Below, one piece after another: positions 31,009 to 41,328 of a DNA stretch of 64,000 nt. The notes under the pieces are model-generated. The model did not search any database and was not told the DNA's origin. It saw only the letters and a list, made by a program, of their open reading frames with translations. The stretch lies in assembly GCA_008729055.1 (NCBI GenBank), contig SDUX01000008.1, forward strand, positions 5,233,756 through 5,297,755, given 5' to 3'. The stretch is from Pyropia haitanensis (taxonomy: Eukaryota; Rhodophyta; Bangiophyceae; Bangiales; Bangiaceae). Position 1 is the first letter of the stretch. Each line of letters starts with the position of its first letter. The position numbers and the translations under genes were made by a program.

Positions 31009-32174
31009 TCGCGGCGGGCGGCGACCGCCGCACGGCGGGCGGCGGCGGCACGCGCGACGCGGCGGGTCTCGGCGGCACGGCGGGCGGCGGCGGCGGCGGC
31101 ACGGGCGGCGGCGGCGGCGGCGACGGTGGCGGGGGAGGGCTTTGGGGGGGGGGGGGCGGCGGCAGCGCCGACGCGGAGGGCGGGGGGGAGGAAGGAGGTG
31201 AGGGTGGTGACGAGGTTGGCGAGGGGGGTGGTTGGCGCGGGGGGGGGGGGGGGGTGGGAGCGGCGGGAGGGGCGGGGGGGGAGGTGGTGGGGGGGGTGGG
31301 GGGAGGGGTGTCCCGCGTCCCGTCGGCGCTCAAGGGGGGGGGGAGGGGGGGGTCGGTAGGCCGCGCGGCACGCCCAACGACCGTGGCGGCGGCGGTCGCG
31401 GCGGGCGTGGCCGCCGCCGCCACTGCCGTGGCGGCCGGCCGGGGGACCGCCTGCGCAGCCGGCTCCGCCCCGCCGTTGCCGCCGTCACTGCCACCAGCCG
31501 CCGTGGCGGCCGCCCCCACCGCCGCCGCCGTCGCCGCCGCCGGCGGCGGCGCCTCCACCACGGGGACGGCGACGGCGGCGGCGGCCGCCGCCGCACCCCC
31601 CTCCACTGCCGCCGCAAACGACAGCCGCGGCGGCCGTGGCGGCCGGCCTGCCGGGGGTGTCACCGCCACGGCAGTCGTGGTGGCTGCCGCCACACTGGCG
31701 GCGGCGGCGGCAGCGGCAGCGGCAGCGGCGGCGGTGGTGGTGGCGGTGGTGGTGGTGGTGGTGGCGGTGGGGGTGGGGGTGGTGGTGACGACGGCGGTGG
31801 GGGACGACGGCGTCGGCGGCGGCGGCGACGCCGTCACCGCCGCCGCCGCCGTTGCCGCGGTGGCCGGTACCGCCGCCACCGTCACGGCGGTGGCGCCGTC
31901 CGTGGGAGCGGGTCCCGCCGCCGCGTCGACGGCGTGTACCACCGCGGGCACGGCGGCGGTGGCGGCGTCCGCGGCGGCGGCGTCCGCGGCGACGGCGGCA
32001 GCCCGTCGCACGGCGGTGGTGGTGGCGGGTGCGGCGGCGGCGGCGGCGGCCATGGTCGTGTCCTTGGCACGCGCCGCGACGGCCACGTCCGCGGCGCGCC
32101 CCACCGCCAGCCGCGGGCCGCCCGCAACGGCGGGGGCGGCACCCGCGGCGGGCGGGACGGGTGTGACGGTCGCA

Positions 32175-32206
<32 letters not shown>

Positions 32207-32303
32207 TGCCGCCGCCGCCGGTGCCGCCGGTGCCGCCGCGGGCCACGGCCGCGGCACGCGGGCGGGCGTCGGCCGCGCGCGCTTCCGCGGCGTTCCCCCA
32301 CCA

Positions 32304-32353
<50 letters not shown>

Positions 32354-32951
32354 CGCCGGCGGTGGTGGCACCCCAAACAGCGCGGCGACCGCCGCCGCAC
32401 CGAGCCGCGCGTCGGCGGCGCCCCCCCCCACCGCGACGCGCGGGCGCTTGGACCCCCCCCCCCCCCCCCCACCACCACCGCCACCACCGCCGCGGGTACC
32501 CCCCCCCCCACCCCCCCCCCGCCGCACCGCCGACGCCAATGCCGCCACCGCCGGCGGCGGCGGCGGCAGCGTCGATGGTGCCAGCGGCAATGAGGGAGGC
32601 GACAATGGCGGAGGCGCGGGCGGCGAGCCAGGCCGCCTCGGCGGTGGCGGCGGTCGACACGGACGCGGCCGCCGCGGCGGCGGTGGCGCGGGCGGTGGCG
32701 AGGCTGGCCGCCAGTGGGGTGGTGGTGGTGGTGGGGGTGGTGGTGGCGGCGGCGGCGGCGGGCGGGGCGGGGTGGGGGGGGGCGGGGGGGGGGGCGGTTG
32801 CCGCCGCCGCCGCCGCCGCGGGGAGTGGGCCAACGCGGAGGGTGGGGGTGGGGAAGGGGGGGGGGGGGGGGGGGCGGTGGTGGCTGGGGTGTGGGCGGGG
32901 GGGGGAGAGGAGCGTGGGGGGGGGGTGGGGTGCCCAGGCGGTGGATGCCAT
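29941..32951 (-). CDS. INCENP, inner centromere protein (C-terminal IN-box certain, rest approximate)
   Basis: INCENP is the scaffold of the chromosomal passenger complex; its C-terminal IN-box binds and activates Aurora kinase. The last 110 codons on the minus strand match closely: TSYELSAERNELATSEEDS, AKRIPPWARPPALAAALVAQ, DPDAVFAS, VDLEAVFAGLPPKKRYRVRK and SSGVW. The core IPxWAR...LEaVF and the Ser-Ser before Gly-Val-Trp correspond to the vertebrate IN-box and its Aurora-phosphorylated TSS motif. Upstream the minus strand is open but extremely Ala/Pro/Thr/Arg-rich, with basic patches (KRPR, PRKRARP) that could be nuclear signals, and the frame switches at long G/C runs, so exact residues are unreliable. 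ATG 32951 (MASTAWAPH) is a plausible start. Human INCENP is about 920 aa; this would be comparable. Confidence 0.72.
30359..30440. repeat. 12-bp tandem GC repeat within the INCENP gene
   Basis: About six copies of CCCCCGCCGCCG in a row, followed by degenerate CCG/GTCGCC repeats to about 30540. On the coding (minus) strand this gives Ala-Gly or Gly repeats depending on frame. It sits just upstream of the IN-box coding segment, where the reading frame is uncertain. Confidence 0.8.
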
Positions 32952-33364
32952 AGTGGCGGCGGCGGGGGGTGGGGTGGGGGGGGAGGGGGTGTTAGAGGAC
33001 GGCGGCGGAAGGGGAGGGAGAGAGAGGAGAGAGAGGGATGCTGCAGCTGGCAAGGGCGGTGGGCAAGGTGGACGAGGGGGGGGGGGAGGGGGGAGGAACA
33101 AGGGGGGGGGGAGGGCGGCGGCGGCGGACGCGCAACCGCACGCGTCGGTGAGGCAGGCGGCGTGGGGCGGCGCGGACGGCACGGCCGGCGACTGCCGCGG
33201 CGGCGGCGTCGCCGCGGGCGGCGGTGATAAAGGGCGGCCGCGGCTCGGCGGGTCGGCGGTGGACGCGGCGCGCGGCTGGGCAAGGGAGGCAGCCGCCCGC
33301 GTGTGGGTGTGTCCCTGGCCAGCCACCCGTCCGCACGGGCGGGGGGGGGGACGCCGGGGGAAGG

Positions 33365-33386
33365 AAAAAAAAAAAAAAAAAAAAAA
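33365..33386 (-). promoter_or_regulatory. Poly(dT) tract (sense of INCENP), 22 nt
   Basis: Uninterrupted 22-base A run on the plus strand, so T22 on the INCENP strand, about 410 bp upstream of its proposed ATG. Poly(dA:dT) tracts exclude nucleosomes at many eukaryotic promoters; this role is inferred. Confidence 0.4.
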
Positions 33387-34435
33387 GGCGGGGGACGACG
33401 CCCCACGCCGCGGCGGCGGGGCGTTGGTCGCGGCCGCGCGCCGGCCGCCCGCGCTCGCGCCTTCCCCCGCGCGGCCGCGACGCGGCGGCGCGAGGGAAAA
33501 CGGCCGCTGCGCCGCGGTGGCGGCGCCCGTGTGGGGTGGCGGCCGGGGGGGGGGGAGCGCGATGGAGGGGGACGGCGGCGGCGTGGCGCGGCGGAGCGGG
33601 GCGGGGCGGGGCGGCGGCCGGCTCGCAGCGCGGGACGCTTGGGCGGTGGCTGGCGGGAGTGGCGGCGGGGGGGGGTCCCGAGGGGAAACGGCCGGCACGG
33701 CTGGCGGCGGTCGCGGCGGCCGATCCACCCCCGCCGCAGGGGGGGGGGGGGGGCGTGGGGGCGGCCGCGGCGGCCGATCCACCCCGCCGGGGGGGGGCGC
33801 GGCGGCGGCCGCCGGCCGCCGCCGCCCGCGCGCGCGTGGCGCGAGCGGCGGCGGCGGCTGGCGCGGCGCCACGCCCCGTCGATGGGGGTTGCGTGGCGGG
33901 ACGGCCGTTACCGGTCGGAAACGGGCCCAACTACAAAGTCCAAAGCTTCCAGTGGATTTAAAAAACACTTGCAAGGACTTGGAATCAAAATATGATATAA
34001 TTACATCGGTCTTCCTTTGTACTAGACAGTGCAACAAAATGAAATGACATAGCTGCAGGGAGATGCACACAGCGCTTGAGATGCATTCCTCTTCAGCGGG
34101 GCTCACGTGCTCGTGTGGGGTGTTGGTTTGGATGATCAAGTAGCTCCCCTGCGCTCTTCGTAAGGGGCCGGTGCCACCGCCACCGCCTGTCTCGCTGCCA
34201 GCCCGCGGACGCACGCGGAACCAACGCCAAAACCCCCCCGGCACCTCCCCCCGCCGCGGCCCCCCCCCCCGTGCGTGCCGGCTTTTGGCCAGTGCCAGCG
34301 CCCCGCCCGCACCAGCCTCCGCCCGCTGCGGGCCCGCAGCGTATCGACCCTATCCGCGCGGCTCGCGCCGTGCCGTGCGTCGGCGAGAGGCACCGCCCCC
34401 GCCCGCAGCCGCCGCTGCACGCCGTAGCCGCCGCG

Positions 34436-34477
<42 letters not shown>

Positions 34478-34561
34478 GTGTCCGCCCCCCCTCTTCCCCC
34501 ACCCACCGCCGCCGCCACCGTCGCCGGCGCGCGGCGGAAGCGCGGCCGCCGGCGTTGCGCC

Positions 34562-34856
34562 TTTTTTTTTTTTTTTTTTTTTTTTGGCATCGGCCTCCCC
34601 CCTGCCTCGCCCGCTACCCCCCCCTTCCCCGCCGCGCGCTCCCTTGCTCGCCTGCCCGACCACCCCCGCGCGCCGGCGCGCCGGCGCGCCATCCCGCGCC
34701 GGCCCCCAGCCGCGCACCCGCTCATCTGCGGCCGGCCCGCCCCCTCCACTAGCACGCGCGCGTGGCGCGGGGGTGTGGGTGGCCCCACCTGCCGGGCGGG
34801 CACCTCTTTTTTTTTTTTGGTTGGTCTGCGCGGCCCGTTTTTTTTTTTTTTTTTTT
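34562..34856 (+). promoter_or_regulatory. Cluster of three poly(dT) tracts upstream of the kinase gene
   Basis: T24 at 34562-34585, T12 at 34807-34818 and T19 at 34838-34856, in sequence otherwise almost free of A/T. They lie 0.7-1.0 kb upstream of the kinase ATG, on its sense strand. A promoter role is inferred; remnants of poly(A)-tailed retroelements in minus orientation are the alternative. Confidence 0.35.
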
Positions 34857-35563
34857 GGCGGACGGTGGCGGCGCTGCGTACGCGCCCGCCGCCGCCGTCT
34901 CGGGCGGCCGCCGCCTATGTGCGTCCGTGTCTGGGCGACGTGTGTGTGGCCCCGTGGTGCACAGTTGCTTGGGGGGGAAGGGGGGGCCGCAGCGGCGCCG
35001 CGGGTGGCGGCGGCCGCGGCTGCGTCGCTGTGCCGGTCGGGGGGGTAGTGGGGGCGGGGGGGTCGGCCGCCGCCGACGCGGCCCGCCAGGCGTCAGGCTG
35101 TCACTGCTGCCGCTGCCGCTGCCGCTGCCGCTGCCGTGGTCGCTGTACCAACAGTCGCCGCCATTGCCGCCAGCGCCGCGGCACTGCTGCTGGCCGCTGC
35201 TGCTGCGCCTGCGCCTGCGACGGCGCGACGGCGCGTGCTGCGGTTGCGGCTACCCCGGTTGCCGCTGCTGCCGCGTCGGCTTGTGCCTTGTCGACGGGTG
35301 AGACGGGGAGGGAAGGGGGGTGTAGGGCGGACGGCCGGTGCGGCGGGGCGGAGCGGGCGGGTGGCGGCGTGCTGGGGGCGGGGGCGGGGCGACTGACCCG
35401 TCTCGTTGGCGGTTGTCCCACCCGCTCCTCTCCCTCCTAGCCCACGTGCGCGCCCGTCCGCCCGCGGCGCACGTGCGCCGGCCGCGGCAGCGGCGGCGGC
35501 GGCAGACCGTAGCGGGTGGGCGCGTGACTGTTTGGCCGGCGGACGTGCCGGGAGCCGGGCACG

Positions 35564-38500
35564 ATGACGTCCCGTGTGGGGGAGTACCTACTGTTTGACA
35601 CGCTCGGGCAGGGCTCCTTTGCCAAGTACGTTGGGGGGGATGGATACTGCGGGTGTGGCTGGCGGACGACGAGTTGGCGGCGGCCGGCGCGGGTGTCGGG
35701 GGGTCGGCGGTGCGGTGCGGTGCGTGCGTGCGATTGGGGGCACCCAACTGACGATTTGGTGTGGGGCCTCCTGGATGCTCTGATTTTGTGTGTGCTTCCC
35801 CGTGGATGGTTGTTGCGTCGGTCTGTTGGTGGGTGCGGCGGTGTGCAGGGTGAAGCTGGCCGTCCATGAAGAGTCTGGGGAGGAGTGCGCCATCAAGGTG
35901 ATGGACAAGTCTAAGATCCACGCCTCTGCCATGACGCTGCACGTGCGGCGGGAAATCGCCATCATGAAGACCCTCAACCACCCGTACGTCATCCGGCTGC
36001 ACGCGGTGCTCAACTCGTCGTCCAAGCTGTACCTGGTCATGGACCTGGTCAAGGGCGGGGAGCTCTTCCACAAGATTGTGCGCGAGGGCTACCTCTCCGA
36101 GGCAGAGGGAAGAAAGCACTTCCAGCAGCTGGTCGACGGCGTCTCGTACTGCCACTCGATGGATGTCTGCCACCGGGACCTCAAGGTACGTGCGCCCGTG
36201 GTTTTGGCGCGCGAGGGGGGGGGCGGAGGGAAGGTAGCAGCAGGGTCTGCCATGCGCGTCTATTTTGATTTGCCCTTTTTGTCGCGTGTGCTCGCCAGCT
36301 CTGGTTGCACCTGCATTCTGACGCTCGTTCCGTGTTCCCCTCTGTCTCCGTCACCGTTGCCTTTCTTTTTTTTCCTGTTGGTATTGTGCGTTTCCTTTTG
36401 GCGTGGGGCGTTCTCACGCTGGTTCTCCCGCCTTATGCAGCCAGAGAATGTACTGCTGGACGCGGAGACCGGGGCCGTCAAGATTGCCGACTTTGGGCTG
36501 TCGGCGCTCTGCGGCGCCACCGCCGGGGACATACTGCTTCACACCCAGTGCGGGAGCCCCAACTACTGTGCGCCCGAGATCCTTGTGGCCGCCTCTACCC
36601 AGCAGGGCTACAACGGGTTTGCGGTAGACGTTTGGTCGTGTGGCGTTATCCTGTACGCCATGCTCGCGGGGCGGCTGCCCTTTCACAACCCCGACACCAA
36701 GCTGCTCTACCAGTCCATCGCCGAGGCGCCCGTGCAGTTCCCGCCCAACTTTCCCGCCGGCGCCGACGACCTGATCCGCCGGCTGCTGACCAAGGACCCC
36801 AAGCGTCGGATCACGTTTGACGAGGTCCGCACCCACCCCTGGTTTGAGGTCGACTACGAGCCGGCGGTCATCCCCAAGCGGACGCGTCGGCGTCAGGACT
36901 CACCAACGTCCCCGCCACTGCCGGGGGGTGAGCCCACCGTCGACGCTTCTGTGTCGTCGCGTGTGCCCCCGTCTGACGGACCCTCTAGCGAAGACGATGA
37001 CAACAAGCGCGCCGCGGGGGCGGCGAGGGCTCCCGCCGCCGCCCCCGCCGCCACCGCCACCCCCGCCGCCGCCACCCCCGCCGTCGCTACCCCCACGGGG
37101 CCTGGGAAGGTCAACGCAAACGGGCCAGCTCCCGCCCCTGCTGCACCCAAGCGTGAGCGCCCTGCGCCGGGAGAGAAGAAGCCGGGAGAGAAGAAGCCCG
37201 TCGTCGTGCCCGGTGGGCTCGCTCGGTCTGGTCCGTCTATGAGGACGGTGCGGGCCATCAGCCAGGACGCGCGGCTGCTGGTGCGCCACCTGAACGACGT
37301 GTCCGTGTCTGTGGAGCCGGGAGCGGCTGCAGCCGCAACAGCCGAGGCAGCGACTGGGGGCGCAAGCGGGTCCACGTCACCAGGCCGCCCCGCTTCGGAC
37401 CAGTCTGACGGGGAGGAGGAGGACGTGGAGCTGGTGCAGACCGACGGCCTCGAGTTGTTTGATGTGGTGCCGAGCGAGGACGCGGACGGGGACACGCCCA
37501 ATGGCTTCAGCCGGACGGGAACGGCAGGCGACTCGCGGCTGGTGCACGCAGGAGACAGCTGCTCGACGTCCTTACGCTCGGACTCTGCGCCGCAGCTGCC
37601 GCTGGCCGGCTTTGGCAGCGGTGACGTTGGTGACGAGGCGTACACGGCGGGGACGTCGCTGGAGTCGGGGCTCAAGGGGCCGTCCACCCCGGCATCGCCT
37701 GCCTCTCCTCGTGACCAGCTGCGCTCCAAGAATAGTGCGGGGAGTAGCAGCGACGGCCGCACGCCCAAGAGCAGCCGCTCCCAGGACGGGCAGGATCTCC
37801 GGCGGGACGGCCGGCGGGACGGGGGGGGTGCCGCCTTTGGGCGAGAGCGCGACCGGGATCCGGACCGGGAGCGGGACCGCCGCCGTCGGGACCGCCGCGG
37901 CGCGGACCCATCCCGCCCGCGCGTGGCGGACAGCTTCCCGCCGCCGCCACGCGGCAGCAGGCCGTCGACGAGTGTGGACGGCCCTGTCACCGTGCCCGCG
38001 CCCTCCCGTAAAGGCTCATCCGGCAGCCGGTCTGTAGACGGCGCCGCCGCGGCGGTGCCACCCGCGACGGGCCGTCGGGGCGCCCGGCGGGCGCCTGGCC
38101 GGGGGGCGGGCGCGGACCCCGCGTCCGACGATTCGGCTCGTGGCCGCCGCGGCCTCCTCAACATCCTGGGCCTGTCGAGCGGCGGCGGCGGCGTCACGTC
38201 TTTCCGGTGGCCCGCGTCCGCGGAGCAGTCGTTGCTGCAAGTCGCGCGGGTGCTGTCCCAGCGGCTAGGCTACCCCGTGCTCGTCAACCGGTCGGAGAAC
38301 AAGGTCAAGTGCGCGGTGCAGATTGCGGAGCAGACGGTCATGCTGAGCATCCTCGCCACCCAGGCCGACAGCCAGTCGACGGTGGTCATTCGGCGGGCCC
38401 GGCGGGACCGCTCGCACGTTGCCGACGCGGACGTCGAGGCGTTTGCGGCGCGCGTGTACGACTTGTTTTTGAGGATGAACCGGGAGAGCCGCCGGGGGGG

Positions 38501-38576
38501 GGGAGGGGGGGGGGGGGGTGGGGGGAGTGGTAGCACCAGCGGGGGGCGGAGGGCGCGTGGCACTGCTATGGCGTGA
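35564..38576 (+). CDS. CIPK/SnRK3-like Ser/Thr protein kinase with KA1-like C-terminus (three exons)
   Basis: SNF1/AMPK-related kinase, closest in motif to plant CIPKs. Exons 35564-35625, 35849-36185 and 36441-38576 join in phases 2 and 0 (844 aa); both donors are GTACGT. The kinase domain (about 7-275) is complete: GQGSFAKVKLA (P-loop, completed by splicing), CAIKVMDK (Lys), HRDLK-PENVLLD (catalytic loop, split by intron 2), ADFGLSAL, an activation loop with LHTQCGSPNYCAPEIL, VDVWSCGVILYAMLAGRLPF, and an end in WFEVDYEP, as in CIPKs. A Ser/Pro/acid-rich region of about 400 residues follows, then a C-terminal fold (TSFRWPASAEQSLLQVARVL to YDLFLRMN) resembling KA1/PPI domains. No clear NAF motif is visible; LELFDVV at about 37450 is a weak candidate. 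CBL-type partners are therefore unproven. A Gly run precedes the stop. Confidence 0.88.
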
Positions 38577-39510
38577 GGTCACGCACGGGGGGGGACGAGG
38601 GCGGGGGGGGGCAGCGGGGGGGGGAAGGACGTCGGCGGCGAATGCCACCGTTAGGACTGGCCCAGAGCTGACACAGCGCTCCGGGGCCCGGCAACGAGGC
38701 CCACCAGCCTGGTGTCAATGCCGCCGGTCGTGCGGGGTAGGGGGAACCCCTTTTTTGCCGGTGTGGTCCACGCTCAGGCTACCGCGGTGGCCCCGCCGTC
38801 GGCCGCGTGTGCCGCCCAGCGCCGCGTACGTCCCCGTGGGGGTCTTCCCCCGTGCCACGCCCCCGCAGCTGCCGCTCACCGCGGCACGGGGTCCACTGCC
38901 GCCGCCGTGGACGCCGCCGCGGCTGCCACCTCGCCGTCAGCGCCGCCGCCACAGCCGCTGCTGCCGCCTCCCCGCCGCGCGTGCGACTGTGGCGGTGGCA
39001 GCGGCGGCACAGCAGCGGCGACGGAGCGGCGCGGTGGGGGCGGTCGCCCCGCGCGGCCGCCCGCGGCCGCCGCGGGTCGCCTTGCCTTGCCCCAGCGCGG
39101 TTCAGCAGAGAGGGGGCGGGGGGTGGAGGCGGGTGGCGAGTGTCCATCGCCGCCTCCGCACACCCTCACCTTGACACCCACAGGACATCATCGGGTGGTG
39201 GCCAGGGGCGGGCGGGGTGTGGCCGGCGACGGGGGCCGGCCGTGGCGCGCGTTCCCGAGAACGCCGCCGCGGCCGCTAGGACCACGCGGTCAGGCTCCCC
39301 CTGTGGGGAGCGGCCCCCTTCCGCGTTTGCGTCTGGGCGTAGGCCGTTTGGGGACGACGGGACGCGCCCGTGTGCTTCGCCCCCCCCGGCAATATACCCC
39401 ACCGCCCCGCGGCGTGCTTTCTCCCCCCGTCTGTCGCCCCCGCGCCCACCGCCACCCGCTGACGCCCCTCCATCCCAGTACCCCCCCCCTCCGTCTCCCC
39501 CACTGCCGCG
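38577..39510. other. Convergent intergenic region
   Basis: 3' flanks of the kinase (+) and the dehydrogenase (-). Arg/Pro/Ala-rich frames on both strands carry no motif. Confidence 0.4.
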
Positions 39511-41328
39511 TCACGCCCGCACAATGTCTAGCCCCATCCCCGTTGGCACACAGTTGCGCGTGTCAATTACAGGTCCGCGGTAGCCATCGAGCGCCGCCCA
39601 CGGTGCAAGGCACGGGTGGTGGGTGACGACGACGACCGCGTCCACGCCGACCAGGGACGCGGGCGTCCATGGCACAGACGCGACGCCGGCAAGCCCCGGC
39701 CGCCGTCGCGTCGGCGGCATCACCGGCACGTACGGGTCGTGGTAGCGGACGGCCGCGCCGAGCGCGGCCAGCTGGTCCCAGATGACCAGCGCGGGCGCCT
39801 CGCGCACGTCGTCCACGCCCGCCTTGTACGCCACCCCCACAAGCAACACGACGCTCCCATTGACAGCCAGCCGCCGCCCATTGAGGGCGGTCGAGACGGC
39901 GCCTACGACGGCGGCGGGCATCGCCGCGTTGGTCGCGGCGGCCAGCTCGATAAACGCACACCCACCGCCCACCTCCCGCGCCTTCCACGCCAGGTACCAC
40001 GGGTCGACGGGGATGCAGTGGCCGCCAATGCCCGGCCCAGGGTCGAAGCGCATGTAGCCAAACGGCTTGGTCTCCGCCGCGCCCAGTACCTCCCACACGT
40101 CCACGCCCAGGCGGGTGAAGACCAGCTTGAGCTCATTGACCAGCGCAATGTTCACCGCGCGGAAGGTGTTTTCCACCAGCTTGGCACACTCGGCGACGCG
40201 CGCGGACGAGACGCGGACGGGGGAGGCAAAGCCCGCGGCGGCGTAAAACGCGACGGCCAGGTCGCCCGACACGGCGTCGACGCCGCCCACCAGCTTGGGC
40301 ACCGACGCGTTGGTGTGAGTGGCGTTGCCGGGGTCCTCCCGTTCGGGCGAGTAGGCAAGGAAGAGGCTGGTGCCGAGCACCAACCGCGGGAGGGACGGTA
40401 GTGGTGGGGGGGAAAGGGGCGGGGGGCGCGCGAGGGTTCCGCCTTTGGCCGTCTCAGCCGCAAAGCCACCGTCGGCGGCCACAAGTGGGGGCGGCCGTTG
40501 TGGAGATGCCAGCACCGCCGCCGCCACCGCCGCCGGGTGGGCTACCCCCGACGCTGCCGCTGCGGGAGTGACGCCGCCATCAAGCAGGCCGGGTGGTCCC
40601 GTCGTGAAGGCCCGCCCCTCTGCTCCCCTCGGCGAGCGGCCGGTGGAGGTGGCGCCGCCCGTCTCCCCCCCCCCCCCCGACCGGTCGTCGGTGAGGATGG
40701 CGACCAGCTCCTCATCCGTCGCACCCGGGTAGGTAGTGCTCTCCAGCACCACCAGCGACCCCTCCGCGAGCACCCCCCGCAGCGCCGCCGCCGCGCCCGC
40801 CACGTACGACATGTCCGGCTCGTTGTGCCCGCCCACGGGCGTGGGCAGGCACAGCACCACGACCGCCGCGGCGGAAAGGTCGGCCATCGACGCGGTGGCG
40901 GTGAAGCGGCTTGACACGGCGAGCGCCGCGACCGTCTCGCCAGGGATGTGGCGGATGTAGGAGCGGCCCGCGCGCAGGGCCGCCACCTTGGCCGAGTCCG
41001 CGTCATAAGCAATGACGGGCAGACCCGCGGCGTGGACGGTGACGGCCAGCGGGAGGCCCACGTAGCCGAGGCCGACGATGCCAATCGCAGCGGTCTTGGA
41101 CGCCAGGCCCGCCAGCAGCGACGCGGCGTGGGGGGGGAGGTCCCCCGGGGCGGTGGCGGGGGGGGGCGACGGCGCCGCGGCGTCGGGCAGCGGAGGGGGG
41201 GGGTCCACGGCGGCCACCCGCGCCGCCACGTCCGCCAGCATTGACGCCGCGCCGGGGGGAAGGCCGGGAATGGGAGGGGGGGGGGGAGGGGGGTCAGCGC
41301 CGTTGGGCAGCGGAGGGGGGGGGTCCAT
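39511..41328 (-). CDS. UDP-glucose/GDP-mannose dehydrogenase family protein, bacterial UDP-HexNAc dehydrogenase type
   Basis: NAD-dependent four-electron oxidation of a nucleotide sugar to its uronate; the sequence most resembles bacterial WbpA/WecC-type UDP-N-acetylhexosamine dehydrogenases rather than eukaryotic UGDH. Single exon, 605 aa from ATG 41328. Visible: Rossmann motif IGIVGLGYVGLPLAV (about 81), RSYIRHIPGE, LCLPTPVGGHNEPDMSYV, LESTTYPGATDEEL, AYSPEREDPGN, AKLVENTFRAVNIALVNEL, the active-site block PGIGGHCIPVDPWYL (catalytic Cys near residue 439), VGVAYKAGVDDVREAPAL, YHDPYVP and the final DTRN. Two additions: an N-terminal extension of about 75 residues containing two related PPPPLP...LPP-AASLLA units, and a low-complexity insert of about 100 residues between LTDDRS and LFLAYSPERED. 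The product might feed cell-wall or sulfated polysaccharide synthesis (inference). Confidence 0.9.
   Translation of the reverse strand: MDPPPPLPNGADPPPPPPPIPGLPPGAASMLADVAARVAAVDPPPPLPDAAAPSPPPATAPGDLPPHAASLLAGLASKTAAIGIVGLGYVGLPLAVTVHAAGLPVIAYDADSAKVAALRAGRSYIRHIPGETVAALAVSSRFTATASMADLSAAAVVVLCLPTPVGGHNEPDMSYVAGAAAALRGVLAEGSLVVLESTTYPGATDEELVAILTDDRSGGGGETGGATSTGRSPRGAEGRAFTTGPPGLLDGGVTPAAAASGVAHPAAVAAAVLASPQRPPPLVAADGGFAAETAKGGTLARPPPLSPPPLPSLPRLVLGTSLFLAYSPEREDPGNATHTNASVPKLVGGVDAVSGDLAVAFYAAAGFASPVRVSSARVAECAKLVENTFRAVNIALVNELKLVFTRLGVDVWEVLGAAETKPFGYMRFDPGPGIGGHCIPVDPWYLAWKAREVGGGCAFIELAAATNAAMPAAVVGAVSTALNGRRLAVNGSVVLLVGVAYKAGVDDVREAPALVIWDQLAALGAAVRYHDPYVPVMPPTRRRPGLAGVASVPWTPASLVGVDAVVVVTHHPCLAPWAALDGYRGPVIDTRNCVPTGMGLDIVRA

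Larger units (their letters stand above)
32952..35563. other. 2.6-kb divergent promoter region of INCENP and the kinase
   Basis: Between two genes transcribed outward. It contains an A22 tract (33365-33386), an AT-rich island (about 33930-34140), and T24, T12 and T19 tracts (34562-34585, 34807-34818, 34838-34856). The rest is Arg/Gly/Pro-coding low complexity in all frames. A plausible 5'-leader intron of the kinase lies at about 35299-35440 (GTGAGA...CTCCTAG). Confidence 0.45.

Noticed and set aside
30339..33227. 962-codon plus-strand frame antisense to INCENP
   Set aside because: It translates to Arg then Gly/Ala repeats; it is the reverse complement of the INCENP low-complexity region, whose end has a true IN-box on the minus strand.
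35299..35440. Upstream coding exon of the kinase
   Set aside because: A plausible intron border exists, but the ATG at 35564 already starts the kinase fold properly (MTSRVGEYLLFDTLGQGSF), so any upstream exon is most likely untranslated.
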